DNA of 64,000 bases from Methylobacteriaceae bacterium (lineage in GTDB: Bacteria > Pseudomonadota > Alphaproteobacteria > Rhizobiales > Beijerinckiaceae), in assembly GCA_947444195.1 (NCBI GenBank), contig CANEZL010000019.1:1-64000 (forward strand), given 5' to 3'. The notes under the pieces were generated by a model. That model saw only the letters and a list, made by a program, of their open reading frames with translations, did no database searches and was not told the origin of the DNA. The first letter of the stretch is position 1. Every line of letters starts with the position of its first letter. This document shows, in pieces, positions 35,495 through 45,158 of this stretch. Both the position numbers and the translations under genes were made by a program.

Positions 35495-38158
35495 ATGACC
35501 GCGCACGCGCCGGAGCAGACCGTCCGCACCACCTGCCCCTATTGCGGGGTCGGCTGCGGCGTGCTCGCCACGCCGGACGGGCAGGGGGGCGCGGCGATCG
35601 CGGGGGATCCCGAGCATCCGGCCAATCTCGGGCGGCTCTGCTCGAAGGGCTCGGCGCTGGGCGAGACCCTGTCGCTGGAGAACCGGCTGCTGCACCCCGA
35701 GGTGGACGGGGAGCGCCGCAGCTGGGAATCGGCGCTCGGCACCGTGGCGGGGGCCCTGCGCAAGGTCGCCGAGCAGCACGGGCCGGACGCGATCGCCTTC
35801 TACCTCTCGGGCCAGTTGCTGACCGAGGATTACTACGTCGCCAACAAGCTCGCGAAGGGCTTCATCGGCACGCCCCACGTCGACACCAACTCGCGCCTGT
35901 GCATGTCGAGCGCGGTCGCCGCCCATCGCCGCGCCTTCGGCTCGGACACGGTGCCCGGCTGCTACGCCGATCTCGACGAGGCCGACCTCATCGTGCTGAC
36001 CGGCTCGAACGCCGCTTGGTGCCACCCGATCCTGTTCCGCCGCATGGTCGACGCGCGGATGAAGCGCGGCACCAAGCTCGTGGTGATCGACCCGCGCAGG
36101 ACCCAGACGGGGGAGGAGGCCGACCTCTTCCTCGGGATCCGGCCGGGCAGCGACACCGCCCTGTTCTCGGGGCTCCTCGTGCATCTGGCCGATGCCGGCA
36201 TCCTCGATGCCCGCTTCGTCGCCGACCACACTGCGGGCTTCGAGGCCGCCCTCGACCGCGCGCGGCTGATCGCGCCGGACCGCGCCGCGGTCGCCCATCT
36301 CACCGGCCTGAGCGAGGGGGAGATCGGCGCCTTCTACGACCTGTTCGCCCGGACCCCGCGCGTGGTCACCGCCTTCTCGATGGGCGTGAACCAGTCGGCG
36401 CAGGGCACCGACAAGGGCAACGCGATCATCAACTGCCACCTCGCCACGGGGCGGATCGGGCGGCCCGGCATGGGCCCGTTCTCGCTCACCGGCCAGCCCA
36501 ACGCCATGGGCGGACGCGAGGTCGGGGGGCTCGCCAACATGCTGGCCGCCCACATGCACTTCGCCCCCGAGGAGGTGGACCGGGTCCGCCGCTTCTGGAA
36601 CGCGCCCAACATCATCACCGGCGAGGGCATGAAGGCGGTGGCGCTGTTCGAGGCGATCGAGCGCGGCAAGATCAAGGCGCTCTGGGTGATGGGCACGAAC
36701 CCGGTCGTGTCGATGCCGCAGGCCGACCGGATCAAGGCGGCCATTGCCAAGCTCGACCTCTACGTCGTCTCCGAGGTGGTGCGCGATGCCGACACCGCCC
36801 GCGCCACGGGGCGCCGCACCGTGCTCCTGCCGGCGCTGGCCTGGGGCGAGAAGGACGGCACGGTGACGAATTCCGAGCGCCGCATCTCGCGCCAGCGCCG
36901 CTTCCTGAAGGCACCCGGCGAGGCGCGGGCCGACTGGGCCGCGCTCGCCGATGTGGGCCGCCGCCTCGGGCACGGGGACGCCTTCGCCTTCACCAGCGCC
37001 GCGGCGGTGTTCCGCCAGCACGCGGGCCTGTCGGCCTTCGAGAACAACGGCACCCGCGACTTCGACATCGGCGCGCTCGCCGAGCTCACCGACGCGGCCT
37101 ACGAGGCGAGCCGGCCGGTGCAGTGGCCGCTGCCCAAGCGCGGACCCGCGAAGGAGCGCCTGTTCGCGGACGGACGCTTCTACACCTTCGACCGGCGCGC
37201 CCGCTTCGTGCCCGTGCAGGCCCCGGCGCTCGCGCAAGAGACGAGCCCGGAGCGCCCCCTCGTGCTCAACACGGGCCGCGTCCGCGACCACTGGCACACC
37301 ATGACGCGCACGGGGAAGAGCCAGCGCCTCTCGGCCCACCGCGCCGTGCCCTTCGTGGAGGTCCATCCGGAGGACGCCGCCCGCTTCGGCCTCGCGGACG
37401 GCGCCATCGCCGCGGTCGAGACCGCGCACGGCGCGGCGGAGCTGGAGGTGACGGTGACGGAGGGCGTCCGGCCCGGCCACCTGTTCATGCCGATGCACTG
37501 GAGCGACGCCACCGCCTCCCGCGCCCGCGTCGGCGCCCTGGTGCGCGGCGCCACCGATCCCGTCTCCGGCCAGCCCGAACTGAAGGCGACCCCGGCGGCC
37601 ATCCGCGCCGTCGCCTACCGCGCCCGCGGCTACCTCCTCAGCCGCGAGAGCGCCGCCCCGCCCCCCGGCTGGTGGTGGGCGCGGGCCGCGGTGGCGGGGG
37701 GCTGGGGCCTGCTCTTCGCCACCCGGGACGGCTCGCGCGAGACGGCGATGCTGATGCGCGGGCTGTTCCAGGGCTACGAGCTCGCCGAGTACGCCGACCA
37801 CGCCCGCGGCCGCTACCGCTGCGCGGTCTACGACGGCGCCCGCCTCGTCGCCTGCCTCGCCTACGGGGCGGGCGCCGCGCGGCCGGACTGGGAGGCCGCC
37901 AAGGCGCTGTTCGCCCACGACGCGCCGGAGGTGCCCGAGCGCCGGGCCCTGCTCTCGGGCCGCGCCGCCACCCAGGCCGGCCCCGTGGTCTGCGCCTGCC
38001 ACGGCGTCGGCCTCGACGCGATCAGCGCCAGCATCGCGGCGGGCGCCCACAGCGTGGAGGCGGTGGGCGCGGCCTGCAAGGCGGGCACGAATTGCGGCTC
38101 GTGCATCCCTGAGATCCGCAAGCTGCTGCCCGGAGCGCTTGCGCGCGACGCCGCCTGA
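35495..38158 (+). CDS. nasA: Assimilatory nitrate reductase catalytic subunit with C-terminal [2Fe-2S] domain
   Basis: Reduces nitrate to nitrite at a bis-MGD molybdenum centre. 887 residues. The N-terminal [4Fe-4S] site has C14, C17, C21 and C49 (TCPYCGVGCGVL, LGRLCSKG). C136 in SRLCMSSAVAA is the likely Mo ligand. MGD-binding segments include GMGPFSLTGQPNAMGGREVG and LWVMGTNPVVSMPQ. Residues about 825-885 add a BFD-like [2Fe-2S] domain (VVCACHGVGLDAIS then ACKAGTNCGSCIPEIRKLL), as in Klebsiella-type NasA. Followed 21 bases later by siroheme synthase. Cytoplasmic, no Tat signal. Confidence 0.95.
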   Translation: MTAHAPEQTVRTTCPYCGVGCGVLATPDGQGGAAIAGDPEHPANLGRLCSKGSALGETLSLENRLLHPEVDGERRSWESALGTVAGALRKVAEQHGPDAIAFYLSGQLLTEDYYVANKLAKGFIGTPHVDTNSRLCMSSAVAAHRRAFGSDTVPGCYADLDEADLIVLTGSNAAWCHPILFRRMVDARMKRGTKLVVIDPRRTQTGEEADLFLGIRPGSDTALFSGLLVHLADAGILDARFVADHTAGFEAALDRARLIAPDRAAVAHLTGLSEGEIGAFYDLFARTPRVVTAFSMGVNQSAQGTDKGNAIINCHLATGRIGRPGMGPFSLTGQPNAMGGREVGGLANMLAAHMHFAPEEVDRVRRFWNAPNIITGEGMKAVALFEAIERGKIKALWVMGTNPVVSMPQADRIKAAIAKLDLYVVSEVVRDADTARATGRRTVLLPALAWGEKDGTVTNSERRISRQRRFLKAPGEARADWAALADVGRRLGHGDAFAFTSAAAVFRQHAGLSAFENNGTRDFDIGALAELTDAAYEASRPVQWPLPKRGPAKERLFADGRFYTFDRRARFVPVQAPALAQETSPERPLVLNTGRVRDHWHTMTRTGKSQRLSAHRAVPFVEVHPEDAARFGLADGAIAAVETAHGAAELEVTVTEGVRPGHLFMPMHWSDATASRARVGALVRGATDPVSGQPELKATPAAIRAVAYRARGYLLSRESAAPPPGWWWARAAVAGGWGLLFATRDGSRETAMLMRGLFQGYELAEYADHARGRYRCAVYDGARLVACLAYGAGAARPDWEAAKALFAHDAPEVPERRALLSGRAATQAGPVVCACHGVGLDAISASIAAGAHSVEAVGAACKAGTNCGSCIPEIRKLLPGALARDAA

Positions 38159-38179
38159 CCGCACTTTGGACGGATTCCC

Positions 38180-39652
38180 GTGTCGAAGCCCACCCTCATG
38201 CGTACCCCCCGTGAACCCCGCGAGACCCGCGCCGGTCTCGAACCCCTCGCCGTGCTGCCCGTCTTCGTGCCGCTCCAGGGCAAGCGCGCCGTGCTCGCGG
38301 GCTCGGGCGGGGGCGCGCCCTGGAAGGTGAAGCTCCTCGCCGCCGCCGGCGCGCTGGTCGACGTCTACGCCCCCGAGCCGAGCGAGGAGCTGCGCGCGGT
38401 GCCGGGCGAGATCGTCTCGGGCGCGGTCACGCTGCACGAACGGGCCTGGACGCCGGAGGATCTCTGGGGCGCGGCCTTCGCCATCGGCGCCATGGAGGAC
38501 GAGCGCGACTGCGTCGCCTTCGTCGCCGCCGCGCGCGCGGCCGGCGCCATCGTCAACGCCGTGGACCGGCCGCATCTCTGCGACGTGAAGTTCGGCGCCA
38601 TCGTCAACCGCTCGCCGCTGGTCGTCGGCATCTCGACGGAGGGCGCCGCCCCCGTCTTCGGCCAGACCGTGCGCGCCCGCGTCGAGGGCATGCTGCCGCG
38701 CGGGTTCAGCGCCTGGGTCGCCGCCGCCCGCGACTGGCGCGAGCAGGTCACCGCGCGCTTCCACGGCTTCTCCGACCGCCGCTTCTTCTGGGAGCGCTTC
38801 ACCGAGCGCGCCTTCGCGGAACCCGACCGCGAGCCCGGCGCGGCCGACCTCGCCGACCTCCTCGGCGACACCGAGGCCGCGCCCCGGGGCGGAGCGGTGG
38901 CCCTCGTCGGCGCCGGGCCGGGGGATGCCGAATTGCTCACGCTCAAGGCGCTGCGGGCCCTGCGCAACGCCGACGTCATCCTCTACGACGACCTCGTGGC
39001 GCCCGCGATCCTCGACTACGCGCGGCGGGAGGCCCGCACCATGCTGGTGGGCAAGACCGGGCACGGCCCCTCCTGCCGCCAGGACGACATCAACGCGCTG
39101 ATGGTGCAGCTCGCCCGCTCCGGCAAGCAGGTGGTGCGCCTCAAATCCGGCGACCCCCTGGTCTTCGGCCGGGCCGGCGAGGAGATCGAGGCCTGCCGCG
39201 CCGCCGGCATCCCCGTCACCGTGGTGCCCGGCGTCAGCGCCGCGCAGGGGGCGGCGGCGACGCTTGGCGTCTCGCTCACCCACCGCGACGCGGCGCGCCG
39301 CCTGCAATTCGTCACCGGCCACGACCGGCGCGGGCAATTGCCCGACGACATCAACTGGGGCGCGCTCGCCGATCCGAGCGTGACCACCGTGGTCTACATG
39401 CCCAAGCGGACGCTGCGCGCGCTCCTCGAGCGGGCCGTCGCGGAAGGCCTCGCCCCCGCAACGCCCGCCCTCGTGGTCTTCAACGCCACCCGGCCGAACC
39501 AGGCGAGCGTGCGCGGCAGCGCCGCCGACCTCGCCGACCGGATCGAGGCGTCGGGGCTGGAGGGCCCGGCGATCCTGATGGTGGGCGAGGCCTTGTCGGA
39601 GGCTCGCGCGGCGGCGCTGGCCTCCGAGGCGAGCGCGCGCATGGCGGTCTGA
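38180..39652 (+). CDS. cysG: Siroheme synthase (uroporphyrinogen methyltransferase / precorrin-2 dehydrogenase / ferrochelatase)
   Basis: Makes siroheme for the nitrite reductase. 490 residues. The N-terminal half (about 1-230) is the precorrin-2 dehydrogenase/sirohydrochlorin ferrochelatase domain (RAVLAGSGGGAPWKVKLLAAAG, NAVDRPHLCDVKFGAIVNRS, VGISTEGAAPVFGQTVRARV). The C-terminal half is the SAM-dependent uroporphyrinogen III methyltransferase (VALVGAGPGDAELLTLKAL, LKSGDPLVFGRAGEEIEA, TVVPGVSAAQGAAATLGVSL). The start is GTG at 38180. Last gene of the nitrate-assimilation cluster; supply of the cofactor is thus co-regulated with its user. Confidence 0.95.
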   Translation: MSKPTLMRTPREPRETRAGLEPLAVLPVFVPLQGKRAVLAGSGGGAPWKVKLLAAAGALVDVYAPEPSEELRAVPGEIVSGAVTLHERAWTPEDLWGAAFAIGAMEDERDCVAFVAAARAAGAIVNAVDRPHLCDVKFGAIVNRSPLVVGISTEGAAPVFGQTVRARVEGMLPRGFSAWVAAARDWREQVTARFHGFSDRRFFWERFTERAFAEPDREPGAADLADLLGDTEAAPRGGAVALVGAGPGDAELLTLKALRALRNADVILYDDLVAPAILDYARREARTMLVGKTGHGPSCRQDDINALMVQLARSGKQVVRLKSGDPLVFGRAGEEIEACRAAGIPVTVVPGVSAAQGAAATLGVSLTHRDAARRLQFVTGHDRRGQLPDDINWGALADPSVTTVVYMPKRTLRALLERAVAEGLAPATPALVVFNATRPNQASVRGSAADLADRIEASGLEGPAILMVGEALSEARAAALASEASARMAV

Positions 39653-39755
39653 TCGCCGGTTCGGCGAGCAGGTCCGAGCGGGCGACACCGCGCCGGGTTG
39701 CCTCCGCGGGCGGGCCGTGCTGTTCCGGCGCACCCGTCAGTCCCGGATCCGTCCC

Positions 39756-40349
39756 ATGCCGCAGGCCCTCCGCCGCGCCCTCCTGCCCCTCGCCGCCTTC
39801 GTGCTCGGCCTCGTCGGCCTCGCGGGCGCGGCGGTCTACGCCTTCCTGCCCGAGCGCGCGCCGCAGGCCACCGCGAGCGTCGGCGGCCCGTTCAGCCTCG
39901 TGGACCAGGACGGCAAGCCCGTCACCGAGAAGGCGTTCGCGGGCGCCACGCATCTCGTCTTCTTCGGCTTCACCCATTGCCCGGACGTCTGCCCGACGAC
40001 CCTGCAGCAGATCTCGGACGTGCTCGCGGCGCTCGGCCCCAGGGGCAAGGGGATGCGCGTCGCCTTCATCACGGTCGATCCCGAGCGCGACACGCCCGAG
40101 AGCCTGAAGACCTACCTGTCGAGCTTCGATCCGCGCATCACCGGCCTCACCGGGACGCCCGAGCAGGTCGCCGCCGCGGTGAAGAACTACCGCGCCTATG
40201 CCCGCAAGGTGCCGGGCAAGGAGGGCGACTACACGATGGAGCACACGGCGCTCGTCTACGTGATGGACGGGCAGAACCGCTTCATCGGCGCGCTCAACCT
40301 GATGCGCCCGGCCGACGAGACCGCGGCGGAACTCGCCAAGCGGATCTGA
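39756..40349 (+). CDS. SCO1/SenC family copper protein
   Basis: Thioredoxin-fold copper chaperone or thiol reductase acting on cytochrome oxidase CuA assembly or redox signalling. 197 residues. An N-terminal signal anchor (ALLPLAAFVLGLVGLAGAAVY, residues about 9-29) places it in the periplasm. Copper-binding C75 and C79 (HCPDVCPTTLQQ) and the conserved C-terminal His in TMEHTALVYVMD are present. Start ATG at 39756; an upstream in-frame GTG gives a less likely N-terminus. No cytochrome oxidase genes nearby. Confidence 0.92.
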   Translation: MPQALRRALLPLAAFVLGLVGLAGAAVYAFLPERAPQATASVGGPFSLVDQDGKPVTEKAFAGATHLVFFGFTHCPDVCPTTLQQISDVLAALGPRGKGMRVAFITVDPERDTPESLKTYLSSFDPRITGLTGTPEQVAAAVKNYRAYARKVPGKEGDYTMEHTALVYVMDGQNRFIGALNLMRPADETAAELAKRI

Positions 40350-40485
40350 GCGGCCGTTCGCCTCGCCATTCCAGGGCGTTACCGCGGGATGAGGCCGAGA
40401 ACACCTCGCACAGGCCCGCCGGACGGGAGGGCCGGGCGGGAGTGCCCGCCTCGGAGAGGGCAGGGCCCGGAGCCCTCGGGGCGCT

Positions 40486-42337
40486 CTACCGGCGGCGCGG
40501 ATGCAGGAGCCCGCTGCGGGAGCTGCGCGCCAGGCCGTGCTCGGTCTTGTTCCAGCGGTTCGGCGCCCGCACCAGCTCGAACAGGGCGAGCCAGGCCGCG
40601 AGGCTGACGAGGAAGAAGTAGATCGGCAGGGCCGGCACGAACCAGGCGAGGTCGCGCCAGCCGCGGCGGGCGCAGCCGAGCGCCGCGGGCAGGGTGAGGG
40701 CGACGAGGCCGGCCCCGAACAGGGTGAGGGCGAGGCCCGTGGGCAGGTTCTGCCAGAAGCTCGGCGCGGCCGGGATCTCCCGGAGCAGGAAGTCGCGGAC
40801 GGCGAGGCACAGGCAGATCGGGTAGAGCATGGCCGAGAGCGCCGTGCCCGGCACCAGGGTCAGGGCGCACAGGCCCTGGAGGAAGCCGAGCCGCCGGAAG
40901 GTCTCCACCGGCGCGCGGCCGTGGGTCAGGCTCGTCTGCAGGAAGCCCTTGATCCAGCGGACGCGCTGGCGCAGCCAGGGCCGCCAGCGGATCGGCGCCT
41001 CCTCCAGGGTGTGGCTCGGCAGGTCGCCCACCGCGTAGCCGGCGAGCGCGAGACGGATGCCGAGATCGGCATCCTCGGTGACGTTCCAGGCGTCCCACCC
41101 GTGCAGGTCGCGCAGCACCTGCGTGCGGAAATGGGTGGAGGTGCCGCCGAGCGGCATCGGCATCCGCCAGCGGGCCAGCGCCGGGTTCAGCACGCCGAAC
41201 AGCCCGGCATATTCCAGGGTGAAGCAGCGGGCGAGCCAGGAATCCTCCGGGTTGTCCACGAGGAGGCGCCCCTGGAGGGCGGCCGTCGTGGCGGGCGACC
41301 CGGCGAACAGGGCGGCGGCCTGGCGCAGCTGCCCGGGCTCGGGCACGTCCTCCGCGTCGTAGACCACGAGCAGGCTGCCGCGGGCGAGCGGCAGGGCGAC
41401 GTTGAGGGCGCGGGGCTTGGTGCGCGGCAGGCCCGGCGGCACCGTGATCAGCTCGAAGCGCGGCGGCAGGGGGATGCGCGCCAGCGCCGCCGCCGTCTGC
41501 GCGTCGTCCGCCTCGATCACGAGCTTCAGGTCGAGCCGGGCGGCGGGGTAGTCGAGGCGCGCCAGGGCCGGGACGATCCGGTCGATCACCGCCGCCTCCC
41601 GGTAGAGGGCGACGAGGACGGTGTAGGTCGGCAGGGCGTGGTCGGGCAGGGGCGGGGGCGGGGCGGTCTCCTCCGCGGGCGTGAACAGGGCGGCGATCCG
41701 GAAGCCCGTCATCGCCAGGAGGAAGAGCTGGAGCAGCACCGTCACCGCGAGCGCGGCGCCCGGGGGCCAGGGCGAGGAACAGGCAGGCGAGGGTGGTGAG
41801 CACGAGGCCGAGGAAGAGCAGCCAGCGGTTGGCCGTCCCCCGGCCGAAGGCCCAGGCGGGGGCGTGGTGCTCGAGGTTGTCGGCGGCGTAGGCGGCGATC
41901 TCGGCCGCGCGCGCCGCGAAGACGCCAGCGCGCAGGCGGGTCGGCGTGGTGATGGCCGGCCCGCCCCGCACGCTGCGGCCGGAGAGAAGTTCGGCGATCT
42001 GCCGGCCGCGGGGCGCCATCACGCAAGGGGCGGGGCCGCCCGTGCGCAGGGGCGCCATGCCGATGACGAGGCTGTCGGGAAAGCGCAGGCCCGGCCCGAG
42101 CGGGATCGCCCCGTCGAGGAAGGGGGCGCCGAGGGCGCGGGCGAGGGCGCGGTAATAGGGCTCCTCGCCCATCAGGCCGGCCTGGAGCAGGGCGGTCGCC
42201 GCGTCGGTGCCGGCCGCCCGCGCGAGCGCCGCCGCGCGGGCGAGATCGGCGACCGGCACGCCCTCGGGCAGCAGGAAGGCGATCTCGGCCGGCAGGGCGA
42301 GGGCGTCGGCATCCGGCTTGAGCCGCAGGAACGACAC
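40486..42337 (-). pseudogene. Family 2 glycosyltransferase, split by a single-base frameshift
   Basis: The first frame from 42337 encodes about 195 residues: an N-terminal MshEN/GspE-N-like domain (LLQAGLMGEEPYYRALARALG) and the start of a membrane segment (WLLFLGLVLTTLACLFLALAPG). The second frame down to 40486 encodes the rest: the membrane segment, GT2 catalytic domain (YTVLVALYREAAVI, VVYDAEDVPEPGQL, TEDADLGIRLAL, LRQRVRWIKGFLQT) and C-terminal membrane helices. Removing one base from the run of five C (minus strand) at 41762-41766 joins both into one 616-residue protein of normal architecture. Either a real inactivating mutation, a phase-variable tract or a sequencing error. Confidence 0.88.
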
Positions 42338-42369
42338 GTGAGGCCCGCTCCCGTCGATCCCGGAACGTG

Positions 42370-42410
42370 CTAGAGCATCGTCCCGAAGGGTGGCTCCCGG
42401 CTCTCGGGAA
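42370..42410 (+). repeat. Dispersed palindromic repeat, copy C (short)
   Basis: CTAGAGCATCGTCCCGAAGG followed by GTGGCTCCCGGCTCTCGGGAA: the second module of copy B with a few substitutions, again beginning at a CTAG. It lies 33 bases upstream of the split glycosyltransferase gene, in the divergent spacer before the solute-binding protein gene. Confidence 0.8.
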
Positions 42411-42503
42411 ACGCGGAGGCCCCGCGCGGAGCCCTTCGGGCCCGCGCCGCCCCGTCCGCTCCAGCGGATACCAGGACTGTTGATCCGTCAAGAGACGCCG
42501 GGC

Positions 42504-43361
42504 ATGACTGTAAACAGCAGAATTCTTCTCGCAGCCGCCCTGCTCTTCGCCCTCCTGCCCGCCCCTGTAGAGGCCGAGATTTCCGCGGGGCCCACGGTGC
42601 GGGTGCCGAACTTCTGGAACCCGCGCGCGCGGGGCGAGCGGGTGGAGGCGCCGCAGACTGGCCGGGCCGTCCGCTTCCTCACCGACGACGAGTTCCCGCC
42701 CCTGCACTTCGCGGGGCCCGACGGGAGCCCCACCGGCTTCTCGGTGGAGCTCGCCCGCGCGGTGTGCGAGCGCCTCGCCATCACCTGCACGGTGCAGGCG
42801 CGCCGGTTCGACACCCTCCTCGACGCCCTGGGCAGCCAGCAGGGGGACGTGGTGGCCGCCGCGATCCCGCTGACGCCGGCCCTGCGGGCGAACTTCCTGG
42901 CGACGCGGCCCTATTTCCGCTGGCCCGCGCGCTTCGCCGCCCGCAACGACCGCGGCCTGCCCGCCCCCTCGGTCCCCGCGCTCGCGGGCAGGACGGTGGG
43001 TGTCGTGGCCGGCAGCGCCCACGCGGCCTACGTGAAGGCGTTCTTTCCCAAGGCCGTCTCGAAGGACTTCACCGACCTCGCCGCCGCGGAAGGGGCGCTC
43101 AGGCGCGGCGAGACGGATTACCTGTTCGCCGACGGGCTCAACCTCGCCCTCTGGGTGGGCGGCCAGGAGGCGGGCGGCTGCTGCGCGCTCGTCGGCGGCG
43201 ACTACCTGGAGAACCGCTATTTCGGCGAGGGCATCGGCTTCGTCACCCGCACCGAGGACGCGGCCCTCAACCGGGCGCTGGACGACGCCCTCCAGCGGGT
43301 CTGGGACGACGGCAAGTACACGGAACTCTACCTGCGCTTCTTCCCGGTGAGCCCGTTCTGA
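42504..43361 (+). CDS. Periplasmic solute-binding protein, amino-acid type (family 3)
   Basis: 285 residues. A signal peptide is clear (ILLAAALLFALLPAPVEA, cleavage near residue 24). The mature part has the family 3 pattern: VRFLTDDEFPPLHFAGPDG, PTGFSVELARAVCERL, GDVVAAAIPLTPALRANFLAT, GRTVGVVAGSAHAAYV, and a C-terminal RVWDDGKYTELYLRFFP. No permease or ATPase gene adjoins it, so the transporter partner is elsewhere or it serves as an orphan sensor-type binding protein. The start ATG at 42504 directly precedes the signal peptide. Confidence 0.87.
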   Translation: MTVNSRILLAAALLFALLPAPVEAEISAGPTVRVPNFWNPRARGERVEAPQTGRAVRFLTDDEFPPLHFAGPDGSPTGFSVELARAVCERLAITCTVQARRFDTLLDALGSQQGDVVAAAIPLTPALRANFLATRPYFRWPARFAARNDRGLPAPSVPALAGRTVGVVAGSAHAAYVKAFFPKAVSKDFTDLAAAEGALRRGETDYLFADGLNLALWVGGQEAGGCCALVGGDYLENRYFGEGIGFVTRTEDAALNRALDDALQRVWDDGKYTELYLRFFPVSPF

Positions 43362-43469
43362 GCGGGCGCCCGGGCCGCCCGCGTTGACCCTCCCGCCCGG
43401 GGCCCATAGTGAGGGACGCCTGAGAGACCAGAGGCGGGCCGCGCCCGCCGGATTTCCAAGCGTGTTCCC

Positions 43470-45158
43470 ATGTCCGCCCCGCTCCACCTCGACCCCGACC
43501 TGATCGAGGCCGCCGCCCACGCCGCCGCCTGGCCCTTCGAGGAGGCCCGCAAGCTGGTGGCGCGGCTCGAGCGCAAGCCCAAGGACGAGGTGCTGTTCGA
43601 GACCGGCTACGGGCCGTCCGGCCTGCCGCATATCGGCACCTTCGGGGAGGTGGCCCGCACCTCCATGGTGCGCCACGCCTTCCGGGTCCTGACGAAGGAC
43701 GCGGTGCCCACCCGCCTCATCGCCTTCTCGGACGACATGGACGGCCTGCGCAAGGTGCCGGACAACGTGCCGAACCGCGAGATGCTAGCCCAGGCCCTCA
43801 ACCTGCCGCTGACGCGGGTGCCCGATCCCTTCGGCACCCACGACAGCTTCGGCGCGCACAACAACGCGGAGTTGCGCCGCTTCCTCGACGCCTTCGGCTT
43901 CGACTACGAGTTCCGCTCGGCGACCGCGTGCTACCGCTCGGGCGTGTTCGACGCGACGCTGATGCGGGTGGCCGAGCGCTACCAGGCGGTGATGGACATC
44001 ATGCTGCCCTCGCTGCGCGCCGAGCGCTCGGCGAGCTACTCGCCCTTCCTGCCGATCCACCCCGTGACCGGCCACGTGATGCAGGTGCCGATCGACCGCG
44101 TGGACGCCGCCCGGGGCATCCTGGTCTGGCGCGATCCCGCCTCGGGCGAGACCTACGAGACGCCGGTCACCGGCGGACACGCCAAGCTCCAGTGGAAGCC
44201 CGACTGGGCCATGCGCTGGGTGGCCCTCGGCGTCGACTACGAGATGGCGGGCAAGGACCTGATCGACTCGGTCAAGCTGTCGGGCCAGATCGCCCGGGCG
44301 CTCGGGGCCGAGCCGCCGGAGGGGTTCAACTACGAGCTCTTCCTCGACGAGAGCGGCCAGAAGATCTCGAAGTCGAAGGGCAACGGCCTGACCATCGACG
44401 CGTGGCTCGCCTACGGCACGCCGGATTCGCTCGCGCTGTTCATGTACAACAAGCCCCGCGAGGCCAAGCGCCTGTTCTTCGACGTGATCCCGCGCCACGT
44501 GGACGAGTACCTGAACTTCTCCGAGCGCTACGGCGCCCAGGACGCCAAGCTGCGGCTCGGCAACCCCGTCTGGCACATCCATGCGGGCGCCCCGCGCGCG
44601 CCGGAGAGGATCGAGGGCGGCGCGGTCAACTTCGCGATGCTGCTCAACCTCGCCGCGGTGGCCAACACCGAGGACAAGGGAGTGCTCTGGGGCTTCATCC
44701 GCCGCTACGCGCCGGGCACGGGCCCCGACACCCACCCCTATCTCGACCGGCTGGTCGGGCACGCCCTCGCCTATTTCCGGGACTTCGTGCGCCCGGCCAA
44801 GACCTACCGGGCGCCGACGCCGGAGGAGCGGGCGGCCCTGGAGGATCTCTCCGCGACGCTCGCCGAGCACCCCGGCTCGACGGACGCCGAGGCCCTGCAG
44901 GCGGCGGTCTACGAGGTGGGCCGGCGCCACTTCCCCGACCTCTCCGGCAAGGCCAAGAGCCCGGACGGGCGGCCCGGCGTGTCGCAGGCGTGGTTCACCA
45001 CGATCTACAACGTGCTGTTCGGCGAGGCGCGCGGGCCCCGCTTCGGCTCCTTCGTCGCCCTCTACGGGGTGGAGGAGACCCGGGGGCTCATCGCGGAGGC
45101 CCTGTCGGGGTCGCTGATTGCCGGGCACGCGGCCTTCACGGGGCGGACCGCGGCGTAG
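43470..45158 (+). CDS. lysK: Lysyl-tRNA synthetase, class I
   Basis: Attaches lysine to tRNA-Lys. 562 residues, the archaeal-type class I enzyme found in alphaproteobacteria and spirochaetes in place of class II LysS. HIGH-type motif LPHIGTFGE (His54), [12 protein letters not shown], and the KMSKS-type motif [11 protein letters not shown] (Lys298). The C-terminal anticodon-binding helical domain is present. The last 97 bases overlap the 3' end of the convergent FAD protein gene. The start ATG at 43470 gives [15 protein letters not shown]. Confidence 0.97.
   Translation: MSAPLHLDPDLIEAAAHAAAWPFEEARKLVARLERKPKDEVLFETGYGPSGLPHIGTFGEVARTSMVRHAFRVLTKDAVPTRLIAFSDDMDGLRKVPDNVPNREMLAQALNLPLTRVPDPFGTHDSFGAHNNAELRRFLDAFGFDYEFRSATACYRSGVFDATLMRVAERYQAVMDIMLPSLRAERSASYSPFLPIHPVTGHVMQVPIDRVDAARGILVWRDPASGETYETPVTGGHAKLQWKPDWAMRWVALGVDYEMAGKDLIDSVKLSGQIARALGAEPPEGFNYELFLDESGQKISKSKGNGLTIDAWLAYGTPDSLALFMYNKPREAKRLFFDVIPRHVDEYLNFSERYGAQDAKLRLGNPVWHIHAGAPRAPERIEGGAVNFAMLLNLAAVANTEDKGVLWGFIRRYAPGTGPDTHPYLDRLVGHALAYFRDFVRPAKTYRAPTPEERAALEDLSATLAEHPGSTDAEALQAAVYEVGRRHFPDLSGKAKSPDGRPGVSQAWFTTIYNVLFGEARGPRFGSFVALYGVEETRGLIAEALSGSLIAGHAAFTGRTAA

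Noticed and set aside
30467..39652. Dissimilatory or sulfate-assimilation operon as an alternative reading
   Set aside because: NasA with BFD domain, NasS/NasT next door and siroheme synthase favour nitrate assimilation; no cysN, cysD or cysH is present.
34370..39733. 1787-codon minus-strand open frame opposite the nas genes
   Set aside because: Shadow frame over flavoprotein, nasA and cysG, all of which are certain on the plus strand; no domain or start signal.
40379..41745. Continuation of the first glycosyltransferase frame to 40379
   Set aside because: After the C run this frame turns into Arg/Pro/Ala-rich sequence, while the GT2 domain continues in the other frame; treated as a frameshift, not as a 652-residue protein.
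43363..43383. GCGGGC/GCCCGC hairpin after the solute-binding protein gene
   Set aside because: Six-base stem without a T tract; too common in this GC-rich sequence to call a terminator.
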